A stretch of DNA of 64,000 nucleotides, from positions 25,565,854 to 25,629,853 of the forward strand of contig OX439036.1 of assembly GCA_949317995.1 (NCBI GenBank), read 5' to 3'. Positions 23,491-33,867 of the stretch are shown one piece after another (position 1 is the stretch's first letter; each line of letters starts with the position of its first letter). Origin of the DNA: Acholoe squamosa. Its lineage: Eukaryota; Annelida; Polychaeta; Phyllodocida; Polynoidae. The notes below the pieces were generated by a model. It saw only the letters and a list, made by a program, of their open reading frames with translations. It was not told where the DNA came from and made no database searches. Position numbers and translations under genes: made by a program.

Positions 23491-26400
23491 AATTGTCCGT
23501 ACATCAGTTAATGTCCAATTGCTGTAAGAGATGGATAATGAAAAGCAATGAGTGATGTCTTGGACTGTTTATGCTTTGTCACATTAATTGTAAACTGATA
23601 TGACTTTGTGAAAAGTTATAGGTGTTACCTGTCTTAAAAGCTCCGATGTAAAGAAGGCTTATTTTCTATCAACATGGCTTATGAAAAAAAGTGGCGTAAT
23701 GAAAATGGAAAATTTATGTTATCCAAAGCTAATCGCTATACCACTCTACACACTACATGCCTTTACGTAAGTGGCGGGAGGTTATTTTGTCAAAATGAAG
23801 TTAGCAATGCAGAACCCTGCCTAAAAGATGGTAATGATCATGACAAACAATAATCTGACCTTTTTTTTGTTAACACTAAACCCGTCCCCGTATGTTTGTC
23901 AAATTTGATTCCATCATTTAATCCTTCAGGGTCTGAGCCATAAGAATCACATATAAATAACACCAAGGCAACAAAACGAGCTTTTTTGATTGCTCTGAAA
24001 AATCCAAAATGATCATTACAGACTGAAAATAGCACTATTAGACCTATTACACAGAATTAAACATAATTACCAATCAAATGTATATTGCAAACACTTTGGA
24101 ATAGTGTATGGAGTTAGTTTGTACCAAGGAAAGATATTTTCAGCACTTTTGACAAATCCACAATGGTCTTCATTATCTAAATATTTTATTTGGATTATAA
24201 AATTAAGAACTAAATCAGTAGTTATAATTTACTTCTTGGGCAGATGATATAGTTATATTCAGAGATTGGAAAGTTCAAGGACTGCTGTCTGAGGAAGTAA
24301 AGTATTCAAAGCATGAAGTCCAAAATAGAAGAAAACAAAGAGGCAGTTTCCAATTTTCTGTCCGGGGAAATGAGGGATTAAAGAAATTGAATGGAAGTGA
24401 GGGTTAATTGTCACATCATTCTTTAAGGTCATGGCCTAGACATAGTTTTAGAATACATAAATATAAGTGAAAGAGGAGCAACAGAACTCAAGTACTACCC
24501 TTTTTGGGAAATTAATTATGTGAATTTATATCATGGCATCGGTCTGTCAGGCTTCTGCAGGGATATTTATATGCGAGACTAGTCAGATCTACTTCAATAG
24601 TCTTTCAGTGCATATCCAGTTTCACTTGTTTTTATTTGCCTGCAGCAGGAGGGAATACTGTCATGTCTCACTGCAGTGGAGTTATAAAATTATCCTTATT
24701 GTATTCTAGTATTCAATAGCTAGTCCAATTTGAAATTGGATTCTTCTAGACTGTGGATTCAAAACACATGAAGGTCTATTATATTAATTAAACTGAATTC
24801 GAAACCAGTACATTAAGCAAAACTATGCTTCATTGTGAGCTCCATATCCCTGCTTTTACAATGTACTTTTATTGACATATTCCACTACTAATTGTGAGTT
24901 GTAAGTCTTTCATGATGATTCGGCAGTCCTCAGTTGTTTAATCCAGGGCATCTACATCTCAGACTGCTTTGAATACCCCTCCCTACATTACAAAGCCAGT
25001 TTTCGTTCACTTTGCTATGATGAAATGATTTTCAATGCCAATCCATGGACCTCAAACATTTCTCATTGCAACTACATGATAAGAATTTGTTGGATTTGTG
25101 ACCAATGATAGTCTTAGGAGGCCAAGGCTTATAGACCTATGCCCTCTAATCTATTATTAGGGTAGCACTTGGTCCCGTTCAAGACTACATTAGATTTTGC
25201 CAAACAGGTTTTTTTATGTCATTCCCACAGAAACTGTGTCATTTCTGCCAATTTAATTTTTTTTGAAACAGTGAAAATTAGTCTGGTTGGGGCAGATTAT
25301 TTTATACATCACACAAAGGTGTAGTCATGCACATTGTTTATGATATTTTATACAATAAGCTTTAAAATGAAATCGGCCTACTTGGCAGCCATCTTGGCTC
25401 ATTTCTTTTCACTGATTTCAAAAGCACTACAAATATTGTTGCTCCTAGCTGGGAATTAAGGGCAATTTCAGACTTCTTTTGTACCTTTGATTTTTAACCT
25501 TTTGGGTGGTCTATATTTTATGACGTGATTAGATTGCTCACAATGATGAAGGATATATGATGGGATCATGTTTGAATACTCAAGTAATTGCCATTTTCAA
25601 ACAATATTTTTTTATACCTTTCTTTTCAAATGTACGAAACATCGGAATAACACATGAGATCCTGTACTAAAGTTATTTTTACAAGTAAGCAAATGATCAT
25701 GACAATTTTCTGGGTACGTTTAAGAAAAAGGACACGACTTCTGCTATTTGATTTGATCGAAGATATAACAAATTAAACTTTCTTTCAGCCAAAATATCAA
25801 CAGTTTTCCCGAAATGCTATATGTCACAGATAAATGAATGTATTTTTAAGATTAACCGGACAAAATATTGCAGATTTGTCACGACTTTGATTCAATAGAA
25901 TCTATCTACCTTAAGTTGTTTCTCATTGTGGCACTCATATAACCCTCTTCTGAGGGTCTTGCCAAATACCTTTCCTTCTGAAAGTCTCTTTTATATATTT
26001 GGCAATTAATACTCTCAGTTGTAGTGCAGCATGCTATGCTATTTTCAGTTGAAGGTGCTAGACTTTTAAGTAACATCATGGCATCTAAATGCGTTCCAAT
26101 TCTTATAGCAGCACCCATCCTTAGCCTAGCTTATCTCCCCCTTGTACTACATCTGGCCACATCAGTCATATTACCCAACTCGACCCATCTCCACACCCTT
26201 AGCAACGCCCTCGTGCCGTCATATCAGCCAACATCAATACCAACCACTATGTGCCCTATGTTTTACACCAGCAGCCACCTATTGCTTGTAGAAGTAGGCC
26301 CAGGGTATGTCCTTTGTTGGTGATGAACATCTGCCCTTAGGACATGCTTTTTTGGGAGGGGCAGAAAGATGGCTTACCCAGCTCTGGTAGTTACCCTATG

Positions 26401-27195
26401 TACCTCCTCTTAAGGAGACCTGTATCAGCTTTATCCCCCATGGAGGGTCAGACATGTGTATAGAATGGACTGGTTATGACAAAGTACCCCCAAAATGCCT
26501 CCTTAAAGCAGCCAAAACACAGAACATTTGGGACATATTGGCTGGTTCCAGAGATCATTTCTCCCTTATGTAGCTCATACAGGGGTATTTGTCTTATCGT
26601 AAATGGCAATTCACATACGTATAGCTTTGTTTATTGACACTTCAAACTGCCAACTTGTATGATCTAATGTCTTGTTGTGTGCGTTTGGTCCATATCACTG
26701 CTCTTTACATTTGACGTCTTTTTCTCCTCCACGCTATTTTAGGCCCAGAACATGCTTAACGATCGGGAAGATGGTCGGTCATAATTCCTGGATGATTCAA
26801 GTATTGCACATCAAAATTGGCTGCAGAATCACCCATTGAGGTGCTTGCTATTTGGCATAATTCAAGGTCATGTTGTTTACAGGGCATGAGTAGTACGGTT
26901 GCTTGCAGCAAAAGCTTTCATTTTAGATTCAGTCATCTATCAATAATTGGACAATTTTAGCATAATGAAACAACCTTCACCTTTAAAACTCGGATATTCT
27001 CCTGCTTTCCCAAACCTTCTCTTTCTCAGTGAAATCCTCATGGTATCAAATAATGTTTATGCACACAATCATTTCCTATGATAGTATGATCATACAACAT
27101 AAATTATATGATGACATCACACCTCGCACATCTCAAATACAATTTCCGTTGTAATAATAACACTGAAAGTGCTTTTAATCAGCCGTTACTGTGTC
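23491..27195. other. 3.7 kb without recognisable feature
   Basis: A+T-rich DNA with many homopolymer runs. A 99-codon ORF at 26,024-26,323 has no ATG-driven or domain support that I can name. Nothing else seen. Confidence 0.55.
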
Positions 27196-27925
27196 AGTAG
27201 TATAGTATGTATCGGAACGGGACTATAGCTAATCTAAGGATATTACTCACTGGGGATGCAGCCAATCAAAGGCCTCCCTTTTGGTGGGAAATTCAAATGT
27301 GGGGTCACGTGACCTAGACCCCCCGTGGTGTGGCGCCAAAATGGACCAATCAGAACCCTCCCTTTTGGCAGGAAATTGAAATAGTCACGTAACCCAAACC
27401 CCCTGTGGTGTGCTGCCAAAATGGAGCCTCTGATTGGCTGGCTGTTTAGGTCATGTGACCTCTATTATGCAAATAAGGTCACATGACCTAATTTGAATGG
27501 ACCAATCAGAGGTCATCATTTTGGTGGGAAATTTGAAAAAGTTGGTGACGTGACTCTTTTTTTTTTAAAAATCTTTTGCCAAAATGGAGACCTCTGATTG
27601 GTTGGCTGTCCACACGTCATACCGTCAGTTGTATGCAAGCAAGTAGTTACGTGACCTTATTAGCATAAAGAGGTGTGGTTTATTATGTAGATGAGAGTGT
27701 GACTTTAGTGAGATATTTTTTATATAAATAAAAAAAGGCAAGCTGAAAGCTTGCCAAGAGAAAAACAAAAAAAAAGAAAAAAAACTAGGAAATATTTGGG
27801 GAGGGGGGCCCTTGGGTTGGGGGGCCTTTGGGGGGACCATTGGGATTGGGGGGCCTTGGGTGGGAGGGCCTCTTTTTTTTTGGAAACCCGCCCCTTGGGT
27901 AGAGGCGGGTTTACTAAAAGTAAAA
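27196..27925 (+). repeat. Left TIR of Polinton
   Basis: Matches the inverted right end over its whole length except for one extra 84-bp unit (27,262-27,345 is duplicated at 27,346-27,425) and small gaps. It carries repeated inverted CCAAT boxes (ATTGG/CCAAT), CCAAAATGG blocks, E-box-like TCACGTGAC/TCATGTGAC and one octamer ATGCAAAT (27,467-27,474). The inner end is a G-rich tract followed by an imperfect AAACCCGCC/GGCGGGTTT hairpin. Confidence 0.88.
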
Positions 27926-28258
27926 TTTACATAAGGTAGTTAAATATTAAATAGAAATACAATAGAACCCACATATGGAGTAGTACACATTCACTTTTTA
28001 TTTGTCATAATTTCATTTCATTTTTTTTTTCACATACAAACTATCTTGGTGTCTTATCTATACATGAATCATGATTCATTGTGGGTGGTCTTTGTTTAGT
28101 TCATATATGTTGTCCCTGGTGAATCTACGATGGTGTCTGGTGTATATATGTTGTTTCTCATTCATCTACTGTGTCCTCCGACATTACAGCGTTAGAAAAC
28201 ACAGAAGCTGTTGTTCAAAAGGAAAAACTCCTCCACGCTTCATTCTGAAAAGCTGCAA

Positions 28259-28705
28259 CTAGTTGTCCAGAGAGTTCAATTTCTTCACTATTTCCGTCAG
28301 CAAAATTTTGCTCTGTGGACTTAGGATCATACCTTCCGAGGCCAATGGGCAGGTAGGAGACGGTCTGAAATGCTTCACGGCGATGTCGTCACTTTCTAAC
28401 CATGTGTTTATAGCAATGCCACATTGGTAGTATTGAACAAGGTCCTTACCTCCAATGTAAAAGAATCTGTGGGCAGCAAGTTTCTCTGTGAAAGGACGGG
28501 GTTTATTCCACATAATTGTGTTGAAAGTTTTGAGGTGGTAAATGAGACACCAGAGACATGACGTGAGTGGTTCATATAGATGTGCATAATCCCCTTTCCA
28601 GCTGCATACTCTCCGTCTCCACCACTTTCCTGTGTAGCGACTTGAGATGTGATTCCCGTGGTGCACACCTCCGCCTCCTTTGCATACTTCACCACGCCCT
28701 TCCAC
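28259..28705 (-). CDS. BIR-domain (IAP-like) protein, partial or degenerate
   Basis: The minus-strand ORF contains a BIR signature at about residues 57-121. It includes the TGEKLAAHRFFYIGG-like block that corresponds to LA..GFFYTG in BIR domains, then a metal site with exact C-x2-C-x16-H-x6-C spacing. The first Cys is replaced by Tyr-92 (TAC, plus 28,430-28,432), one transition from TGC; Cys-95, His-112 and Cys-119 remain. BIR domains bind caspases or IAP-binding motifs and inhibit cell death; loss of one zinc ligand probably weakens the fold. No good ATG starts this frame (the first codon is GTG). A second frame (28,408-28,695) looks equally protein-like upstream of the BIR, so a frameshift or splice near 28,550 is likely. 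It lies 61 bases downstream of the death-domain gene on the same strand, perhaps in one transcript. Confidence 0.7.
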   Translation of the reverse strand: MEGRGEVCKGGGGVHHGNHISSRYTGKWWRRRVCSWKGDYAHLYEPLTSCLWCLIYHLKTFNTIMWNKPRPFTEKLAAHRFFYIGGKDLVQYYQCGIAINTWLESDDIAVKHFRPSPTCPLASEGMILSPQSKILLTEIVKKLNSLDN

Positions 28706-28766
28706 GATTACTCTCCATGTCTCATCTCTTTTTCTTTGATTTCAAAGTGAAGCAATATATATCTGG

Positions 28767-29375
28767 TCACGCCAACCTTCTCATGTCATCCATCAGCACT
28801 CGAATGAGCTGATGATGTGTACTATTGGGTTTAGCTTGCCACATTTTCAACACTCTGAAGGCGTGGAGAGATATATCTTGTTTCGGTTGTTGAGCAATAC
28901 TATTTAGCTTTTCAGACGTCAAGCCTAAATACGTCCCCATATCTTTCCACTCCCTGGATAGAGATTCACACATGGTGACAAAGTGCCTCTCCATTAAAAA
29001 CTGGTCGGGGTTGTTGTAATCCAATTTGTACGTCTTGAAAAAGCTCTGCGACTTAAGTAACAGATCTTGTCAATGAACACTCATGTAGTAGTGGTGGAGT
29101 TCTCCCCATCTGGCATGAGGCATAGTTTTAGAACACCTAGTTTGGAACATCTCCATACACATATCTTGCACCTTCTTGATAACAACCATCTCCTGCAGAC
29201 GATCATAGGCGATGTCTAAGTAGATTCCCAATTTCTTTCAAGATCCAACTAACAGCCTTTCTATATCATGAAGCAAACGATCGCTATATGTAAATTTCAT
29301 TTCACACATGATATCCTGTACACTCACTTCACATACGTCAGAGTCAGATAGGGAGGGATTATTTTCAAGACTCAT
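28767..29375 (-). pseudogene. Tandem death-domain protein, two premature stops
   Basis: One reading frame runs from an ATG at 29,375 to the stop at 28,767 with two in-frame TGA codons (29,238-29,240 and about 29,070). The C-terminal part is a clear death domain: SREWKDMGTYLGLTSEKL with the conserved Trp, then LHAFRVLKMW and LIRVLMDDMRRLA. The stretch around the first TGA has the same layout (stop-KKLGIYLDI, then KVQDMCMEMF and RWGELHHYY), which suggests a more diverged first death domain whose conserved Trp codon became TGA. Death domains form homotypic complexes in apoptosis and innate signalling (FADD, MyD88, RIPK1 type); a viral decoy or modulator role is inference. A TATATAAA on the minus strand (29,541-29,549) lies about 170 bases upstream of the ATG. 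Confidence 0.75.
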
Positions 29376-29540
29376 CTCGTCTGCAAAAACTTCAGAAATT
29401 ACTTGATGAAGGTCAGTAGGCGGGCAGGTAGGCAGGCAGCTGGCGGGTAGGTGGTGCTGGTCATGGTAAAGGAAGTGGCGGTAGACGCGGTAGTCGCAGT
29501 GGTCAGCAGTGATATATCCTTCCAAGAGAAATTGGGGTGC

Positions 29541-29549
29541 TTTATATAG
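29541..29549 (-). promoter_or_regulatory. TATA box of the minus-strand cassette
   Basis: CCTATATAAA on the minus strand, upstream of the death-domain gene. Together with the + strand TATA box at 30,341 it frames a 0.8-kb non-coding divergent promoter region. Confidence 0.5.
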
Positions 29550-29624
29550 GGTGTTCTAAGTCTATTCCCAGCTGGATACTTACCACCACCTTTTCCTTTC
29601 TGTGTAGCATCTTATCAGAATGAG

Positions 29625-30300
29625 CCTTTTGAATTTGTTAACATCAAACAGGAGGAAAGACACTGTGACAAGTGTATTTGGTGAAATTAGGGGTGATTGC
29701 TTTCATTCTGTGTAGCAGCTTATCTTTTAGATCTGTTGACATAAAACAGGTGGAAAGACACTGTGATAACTGTATTTTGGTGGGATTACAGGGAGTTAAA
29801 ACTGTGATAATTAGCTTAATCCACTTTACAGGTGTGAGGCAGGCTCGCTCGTTAAGGTATTATGAGATTCCTTAATTTTTTACTTCTCTCCTTGTTAACA
29901 GGGGGTGTGTTATTGCGACCAACTTCTCTTTGAAGTTTTCTAATCCTATTTAGACGAACTTTCATCTGGATCCTCCTACAGTTTGGTTTACCTGTGGAGG
30001 GCAGGTGAAATTAGATTTATAGATACCCTACCGAGTGAAGATCTCTGTGATCATAGGATTAGAGCTCTTTTCTAAAAGTTATCAAAAGCCGACTTTGATC
30101 CTGCTGGAACTTTTTTTTTTCCACCTACCCTTTGATGATCTAAGAATGGAGTGAAGTTTTTATCTGGATTCTCCTATTGTTTATTTTCCCTGTGGAGGAC
30201 AGGTGAAATTGGATTTATCGGAGTCCTACCGAGCAAAGGTCTCTTCTGTTGCAACTACAGGATTAAGCCTCTTTTCTAAGAGACGTCAAAGCCTCCTTTC
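29625..30300. promoter_or_regulatory. Divergent control region with internal duplications
   Basis: Two direct duplications: about 29,625-29,680 repeated at 29,738-29,795 (GGAAAGACACTGTGA blocks), and about 29,955-30,095 repeated at 30,155-30,300 (TCTGGAT, CTGTGGAGG, CAGGTGAAATT, CCTACCGAG blocks). It lies between oppositely oriented TATA boxes and has no convincing ORF. Probably the enhancer/promoter of the element's accessory genes. Confidence 0.45.
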
Positions 30301-30340
30301 ATCTATTCAAACTGCACTAAGCGACTTTTCTCCAGAGGCG

Positions 30341-30348
30341 TATATAAG
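30341..30348 (+). promoter_or_regulatory. TATA box of the + strand repeat-rich ORF
   Basis: GCGTATATAAGG, 56 bases before the ATG at 30,397, which sits in a good CACCATGA context. Confidence 0.55.
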
Positions 30349-30396
30349 GGAGGGAGAAAAATTTCATTCACTCACACTCTCTTTGCAACCCTCACC

Positions 30397-30651
30397 ATGA
30401 GTAGAAGACCGTCTACGTTACAGCTCTCGCAGTTGCTCCTGCTTACAACCCACATGGTGAAACTGGTGGTGGTGTTACTGCTGCTGGTGCTGCTGGTGCT
30501 GCTACTGCTGCTGCTGCTGCTACTACTGCTGCTGGTACTGCTGCTGCTGCTGCTACTGCTGCTGATAACAACGGAGCTACTGTTGACGGTGGGTCTCATG
30601 CATCTCCTTACTGGACACCGATGTTTTATACCCCCTTTGCTGCTGCTGCTA

Positions 30652-30684
<33 letters not shown>

Positions 30685-30971
30685 ATGCTGATGTTGATGC
30701 TGCTACTACTGTTAATGCTGATGGTAATGCTGATGCTGATGCTGATGCTAACGCTGATCATTATCACCCTCACGCTGGAGAAGTCCGTGCTGGTGCAACT
30801 ACAGCTGGCGTAGACACACATGATTGCAGCCATACGGATTATTTGGAGACCCACCACTTGGTAGAAACAGAGGAGGAGAAAACGGAAACGCAGGAAGAGT
30901 TGACTTCTCCAGCGGTTGCTCAAAGATCACCCGATCTACTCACCACCGCTATCATGTCCACTTTGCTATAA
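30397..30971 (+). pseudogene. Repeat-rich Polinton ORF (Ala/Gly or Leu tract)
   Basis: The ATG at 30,397 opens a short basic start (MSRRPSTLQL). It then runs through a (CTG/GCT)n tract, which reads as Leu in the ATG frame and as Ala/Gly in the frame two bases on. After the tract the second frame (to 30,971) gives a normal-looking acidic C-terminus (TEEEKTETQEELTSPAVAQ). A frameshift near 30,425 is therefore likely and the Ala/Gly frame was probably the original one. The opposite strand reads Ser-rich and is a shadow. Function unknown; it could be a virion core or minor structural protein, but nothing proves this. A non-LTR insertion follows directly. Confidence 0.45.
30450..30760 (+). repeat. 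Imperfect CTG/GCT trinucleotide tract
   Basis: Two long blocks of CTG interrupted by CTA, GTG and GAT units, joined by about 90 bases of non-repeat. Confidence 0.85.
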
Positions 30972-30993
30972 AGGAAATTGATAAAAATAAGGC

Positions 30994-32445
30994 ATGGACG
31001 GAATAAGAGGAGATATACTACATTGTGCATTATTGTTGTTGATAAATCAATTCACTCATCTGATACAAATTAGTCTGGACAGGGGTATTTTTCCAAAATG
31101 TTGGGCAAAGGCAGTTGTAAGACCATTACCTAAGGATGGAGACTTAGCAATGGTAAAAAATTGGAGACCAATATCAATACTACCAATGCCATCAAAAGTC
31201 ATTGAGAAAATTATGTATTATTACTTATGTGAAAGTATGAAGAAAAATGGTACTTTTTGTGACAACCAATATGGTTACAAAAAAGGGACGGGTACTGGTG
31301 ATGCCACTTTTGACTTTGTTAATGAGCTTTATGAATGTAGAAACAATGGTCTAGTAACAGGGGCCCAATTTATAGACTTCACTAAAGCATTTGATAGTGT
31401 AATACATTCAAAATTGCTAATTAAACTCAGTAAACTTGGTTTGAGTAAGTCTAATTTTCTATGGTTTAAACGTTACCTGGAAAATAGAAAACAACAAACT
31501 AGCTATGGTAATAAATTGTCCTCAAACCAAGATATTGATTACGGTGTTCCTCAAGGATCAGTTTTTGGTCCCCTGTTGTTTGTCCTATATATTGATGATG
31601 TTGTTAAAGTCTTAAAAAAATGCAAGATTAAACTGTATGCTGATGACATTGTGATTTATAGTTCTAACAAAGATGCAGACTTGGTTACTGAGAATTTGAA
31701 TGAGGATGTAATTAACTTTAAATGTTGGATTATCGAAAACAGACTAACAGTAAATCCAAGTAAAACAAAATTTATGTGGTTTTGCAGTGCTCATAAATAA
31801 AAAAGATGTCCGGATTCTACTATAGACTTCAATGGCAGCACTGTGCAAACTGTCACCTTCTTTCCATACCTAGGTGTACATATTGACAGTAAACTTAGTT
31901 TTGATAAACAGATTAAAATTATTAAGAGAAATGTATGCAATATACCTTTTAGGTTTGCTAAGTTAAGAAAGTTTTTGACACAAGAGCAATGTGTAAAGAT
32001 ATACTGTTGTACAATCAGACCGATAATAGAATATTGTTCATTCATAAGTACCAGTTGTAATGAGGATGGTCTTGCAGCATTACAACAACTGCAAAATAGA
32101 GCTCTTAGAGTTTGTCTGAAATGCAATATTAGACGGTATAGTGTTAAGGAGTTGCATGTGTTAGAGAAAAGATTTGACACGCTATTATTATGCCTAATGT
32201 ATAAGAAATCAAAGACTGTGTTAAATAAACCACAATCCTATAATACAAGGTCTTTAAGGAAGATTGTCTTTGAACTACCTAGGGTTGTTACTAGACACTA
32301 TAAAAGATCGCCATGGTACAGAGGAGTGGCTCTCTGGAATACTCTACCTGAGGAGATTCAGAGAGCCACGACAAAGGTAAAATTCAAGGAGGGTGTGATG
32401 AAGAAAGAAAATATAAGGTTGAACCTGAAATTGGGTTATAATTGA
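30994..32445 (+). pseudogene. Non-LTR reverse transcriptase
   Basis: The frame runs from 30,994 to the stop at 32,445 with one premature TAA at 31,798-31,800. RT motifs appear in order: NWRPISILPMPSKVIEK, FIDFTKAFDSV (motif A Asp), YGVPQGSVFGPLLFVLYIDD (motif B) and LYADDIVIY (motif C Asp-Asp). After the stop the usual C-terminal part continues (FPYLGVHIDSKLSFDKQIK, then a thumb-like region). Upstream, IKEIDKNKA in another frame is the expected RT start, so a small deletion near 30,985 broke the frame. The clade is Jockey/CR1/L2-like; I cannot be more precise. Not functional. Confidence 0.88.
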
Positions 32446-32545
32446 TAATAAGAAGCAGGTGTAGAAACCATGTCGCTTCATATTCTAAAATTGGGTTATA
32501 ATTGACAATGAGAAGCAGGTGTAGAAACCACACCGCTTTATATTC
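32433..32545 (+). repeat. Tandem 65-bp duplication in the 3' part of the RT element
   Basis: A unit containing ATTGGGTTATAATTGA and GAAGCAGGTGTAGAAACCA occurs twice, about 64 bases apart; the first copy overlaps the end of the RT frame. Confidence 0.75.
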
Positions 32546-33119
32546 ATATTCATATCCCTTTTCATGTTTATATCCATATTGATATTGTTGATGTTCCCAT
32601 ATGCATATAACAACAGTATAACACTTGAATTATCACTTATTTGAACTCAAAACAAGATGTATCTAGCTTAATCATGACGTACTGAAATAACGTGTAGAGG
32701 CACAAATCTCTATGTATGACACATTATTATCCTTCTATTTATTTTGCTTTAAGTGTGTTTGTCTGTACTTACTATGTTAATAACCAGTTGTGTGAATATT
32801 GCCAGCCCCTATTTCTTCTCCATCTCCTGATTGTGTTCATATTGACATTTGTCAAGATCTGTGATGTTATTATACTGTTTCATTTGTGACTTTCCTTTGA
32901 AAAATCAATAAAACTTGGTCTGCTCTATGGCATTATCTAAATGAACATAGCAGTTCATTAATGCAATGAGCAAGTCCAAAAAAAAAAAGAAATCATGAAG
33001 TCTCTAAGAACCACCGGCTTCTGCTATCCACCAGGGGACACCGACATCGAGCAGAGTAGGAGCAAGTTTTTTCTTACCTCTCCGACTTACTCACCCTCCA
33101 CAACCACATCCGACAGTGT

Positions 33120-33755
33120 GTGGTTATCCTCTTTTCAAAAGTCCCGAGATACCAATGCGTTGCTCCTGTTGCTGGTTCTGCTGTTGATTCAGGTCACACT
33201 GATGGCGCTACTCTTCTTACTTTGAAACACTCTACGCGTATCAAGAGGAGTTTTACCAAGAGTGGCGACAAGGGGGCCAAGAAGAGAAAAGCGGTAGTGA
33301 AATGTGAACCACCAACACCTTTCACAGTCCCCCGATTGGAGTTCTTCATCGAAAGTTTGAAGCTGGTGATCTGGCTCGACGGGGTTAGGATCTCCAAGGA
33401 ACGCTACAGTGTCGCAAAGTGCACCTCAACGCCCACCATAAAAGTAAACCTCACCACTGACGCACTCCTTAAGCTAATAGCAACTGTCACTGACGTCCAA
33501 GAGGAGGTAAGGATACTCGACAGAGCGGTTTCCCAAGGACTACCCAATTACAACACATGGTCCGTCGTCCTGGATCCGGAAAGTGCGCTGTATGTTGCTA
33601 TCAGCTATTACAAGGGTAAGAGCGTCATCCACATGTGCAGGTACGAAGGACTCCTAAAAAATCTGACACAGGAAGGTGTGACGCTTTCGACCAAGGCACT
33701 GAAAGAACTGGGTGACAAAAAAGAGATTGTCCTTGAATTTCTTGATAAAATTTGA
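33120..33755 (+). CDS. Possible PC4-like ssDNA-binding protein of Polinton
   Basis: A 211-codon frame without ATG at its start (the first codon is GTG), so the true 5' end may have been lost to the upstream insertion. A Lys-rich segment (GDKGAKKRK) is followed by two regions of similar layout: WLDGVRISKERYSVAK, then VNLTTDALLKLIATV; and VAISYYKGKSVIHMCRYEG, then GVTLSTKALKELGDK. The second resembles the PC4 coactivator/ssDNA-binding fold (beta strands with Y/FKGK, then a helix). A tandem PC4-like protein would fit DNA replication next to a polymerase gene. This is fold-level inference only; it may instead be an unrelated Polinton protein. Confidence 0.45.
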   Translation: MVILFSKVPRYQCVAPVAGSAVDSGHTDGATLLTLKHSTRIKRSFTKSGDKGAKKRKAVVKCEPPTPFTVPRLEFFIESLKLVIWLDGVRISKERYSVAKCTSTPTIKVNLTTDALLKLIATVTDVQEEVRILDRAVSQGLPNYNTWSVVLDPESALYVAISYYKGKSVIHMCRYEGLLKNLTQEGVTLSTKALKELGDKKEIVLEFLDKI

Positions 33756-33789
33756 TTGAGACTACTTTGTGTAGGTTTGTTGGGTATAT

Positions 33790-33866
33790 AGGTGTACAGG
33801 TGAATAGATAGATATATAGATAGAAAGAAAGATTGATTGATAGATAGATAGCTAGTTAGATAGATA
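33790..33866. repeat. GATA-rich simple repeat
   Basis: Degenerate GATAGATA units directly before the polymerase ATG. Confidence 0.85.
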
Positions 33867-33867
33867 A

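Larger units (their letters stand above)
30960..32990 (+). mobile_element. 5'-truncated non-LTR retrotransposon inside the Polinton
   Basis: Reverse-transcriptase domain and 3' region of a non-LTR element. It has an AATAAA at about 32,908 and a short poly(A) near 32,980. The endonuclease part is missing, as expected from 5' truncation. Exact ends and target duplication are not clear. It separates the repeat-rich ORF from the PC4-like ORF. Confidence 0.8.

Noticed and set aside
26024-26323. 99-codon ORF with hydrophobic stretch
   Set aside because: No ATG-context, homology, neighbours or splice evidence; hydrophobic runs are common by chance in T-rich DNA.
30372-30923. Ser-rich 183-codon minus-strand ORF
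   Set aside because: Complement of the CTG/GCT tract; a shadow of the + strand repeat-rich ORF.
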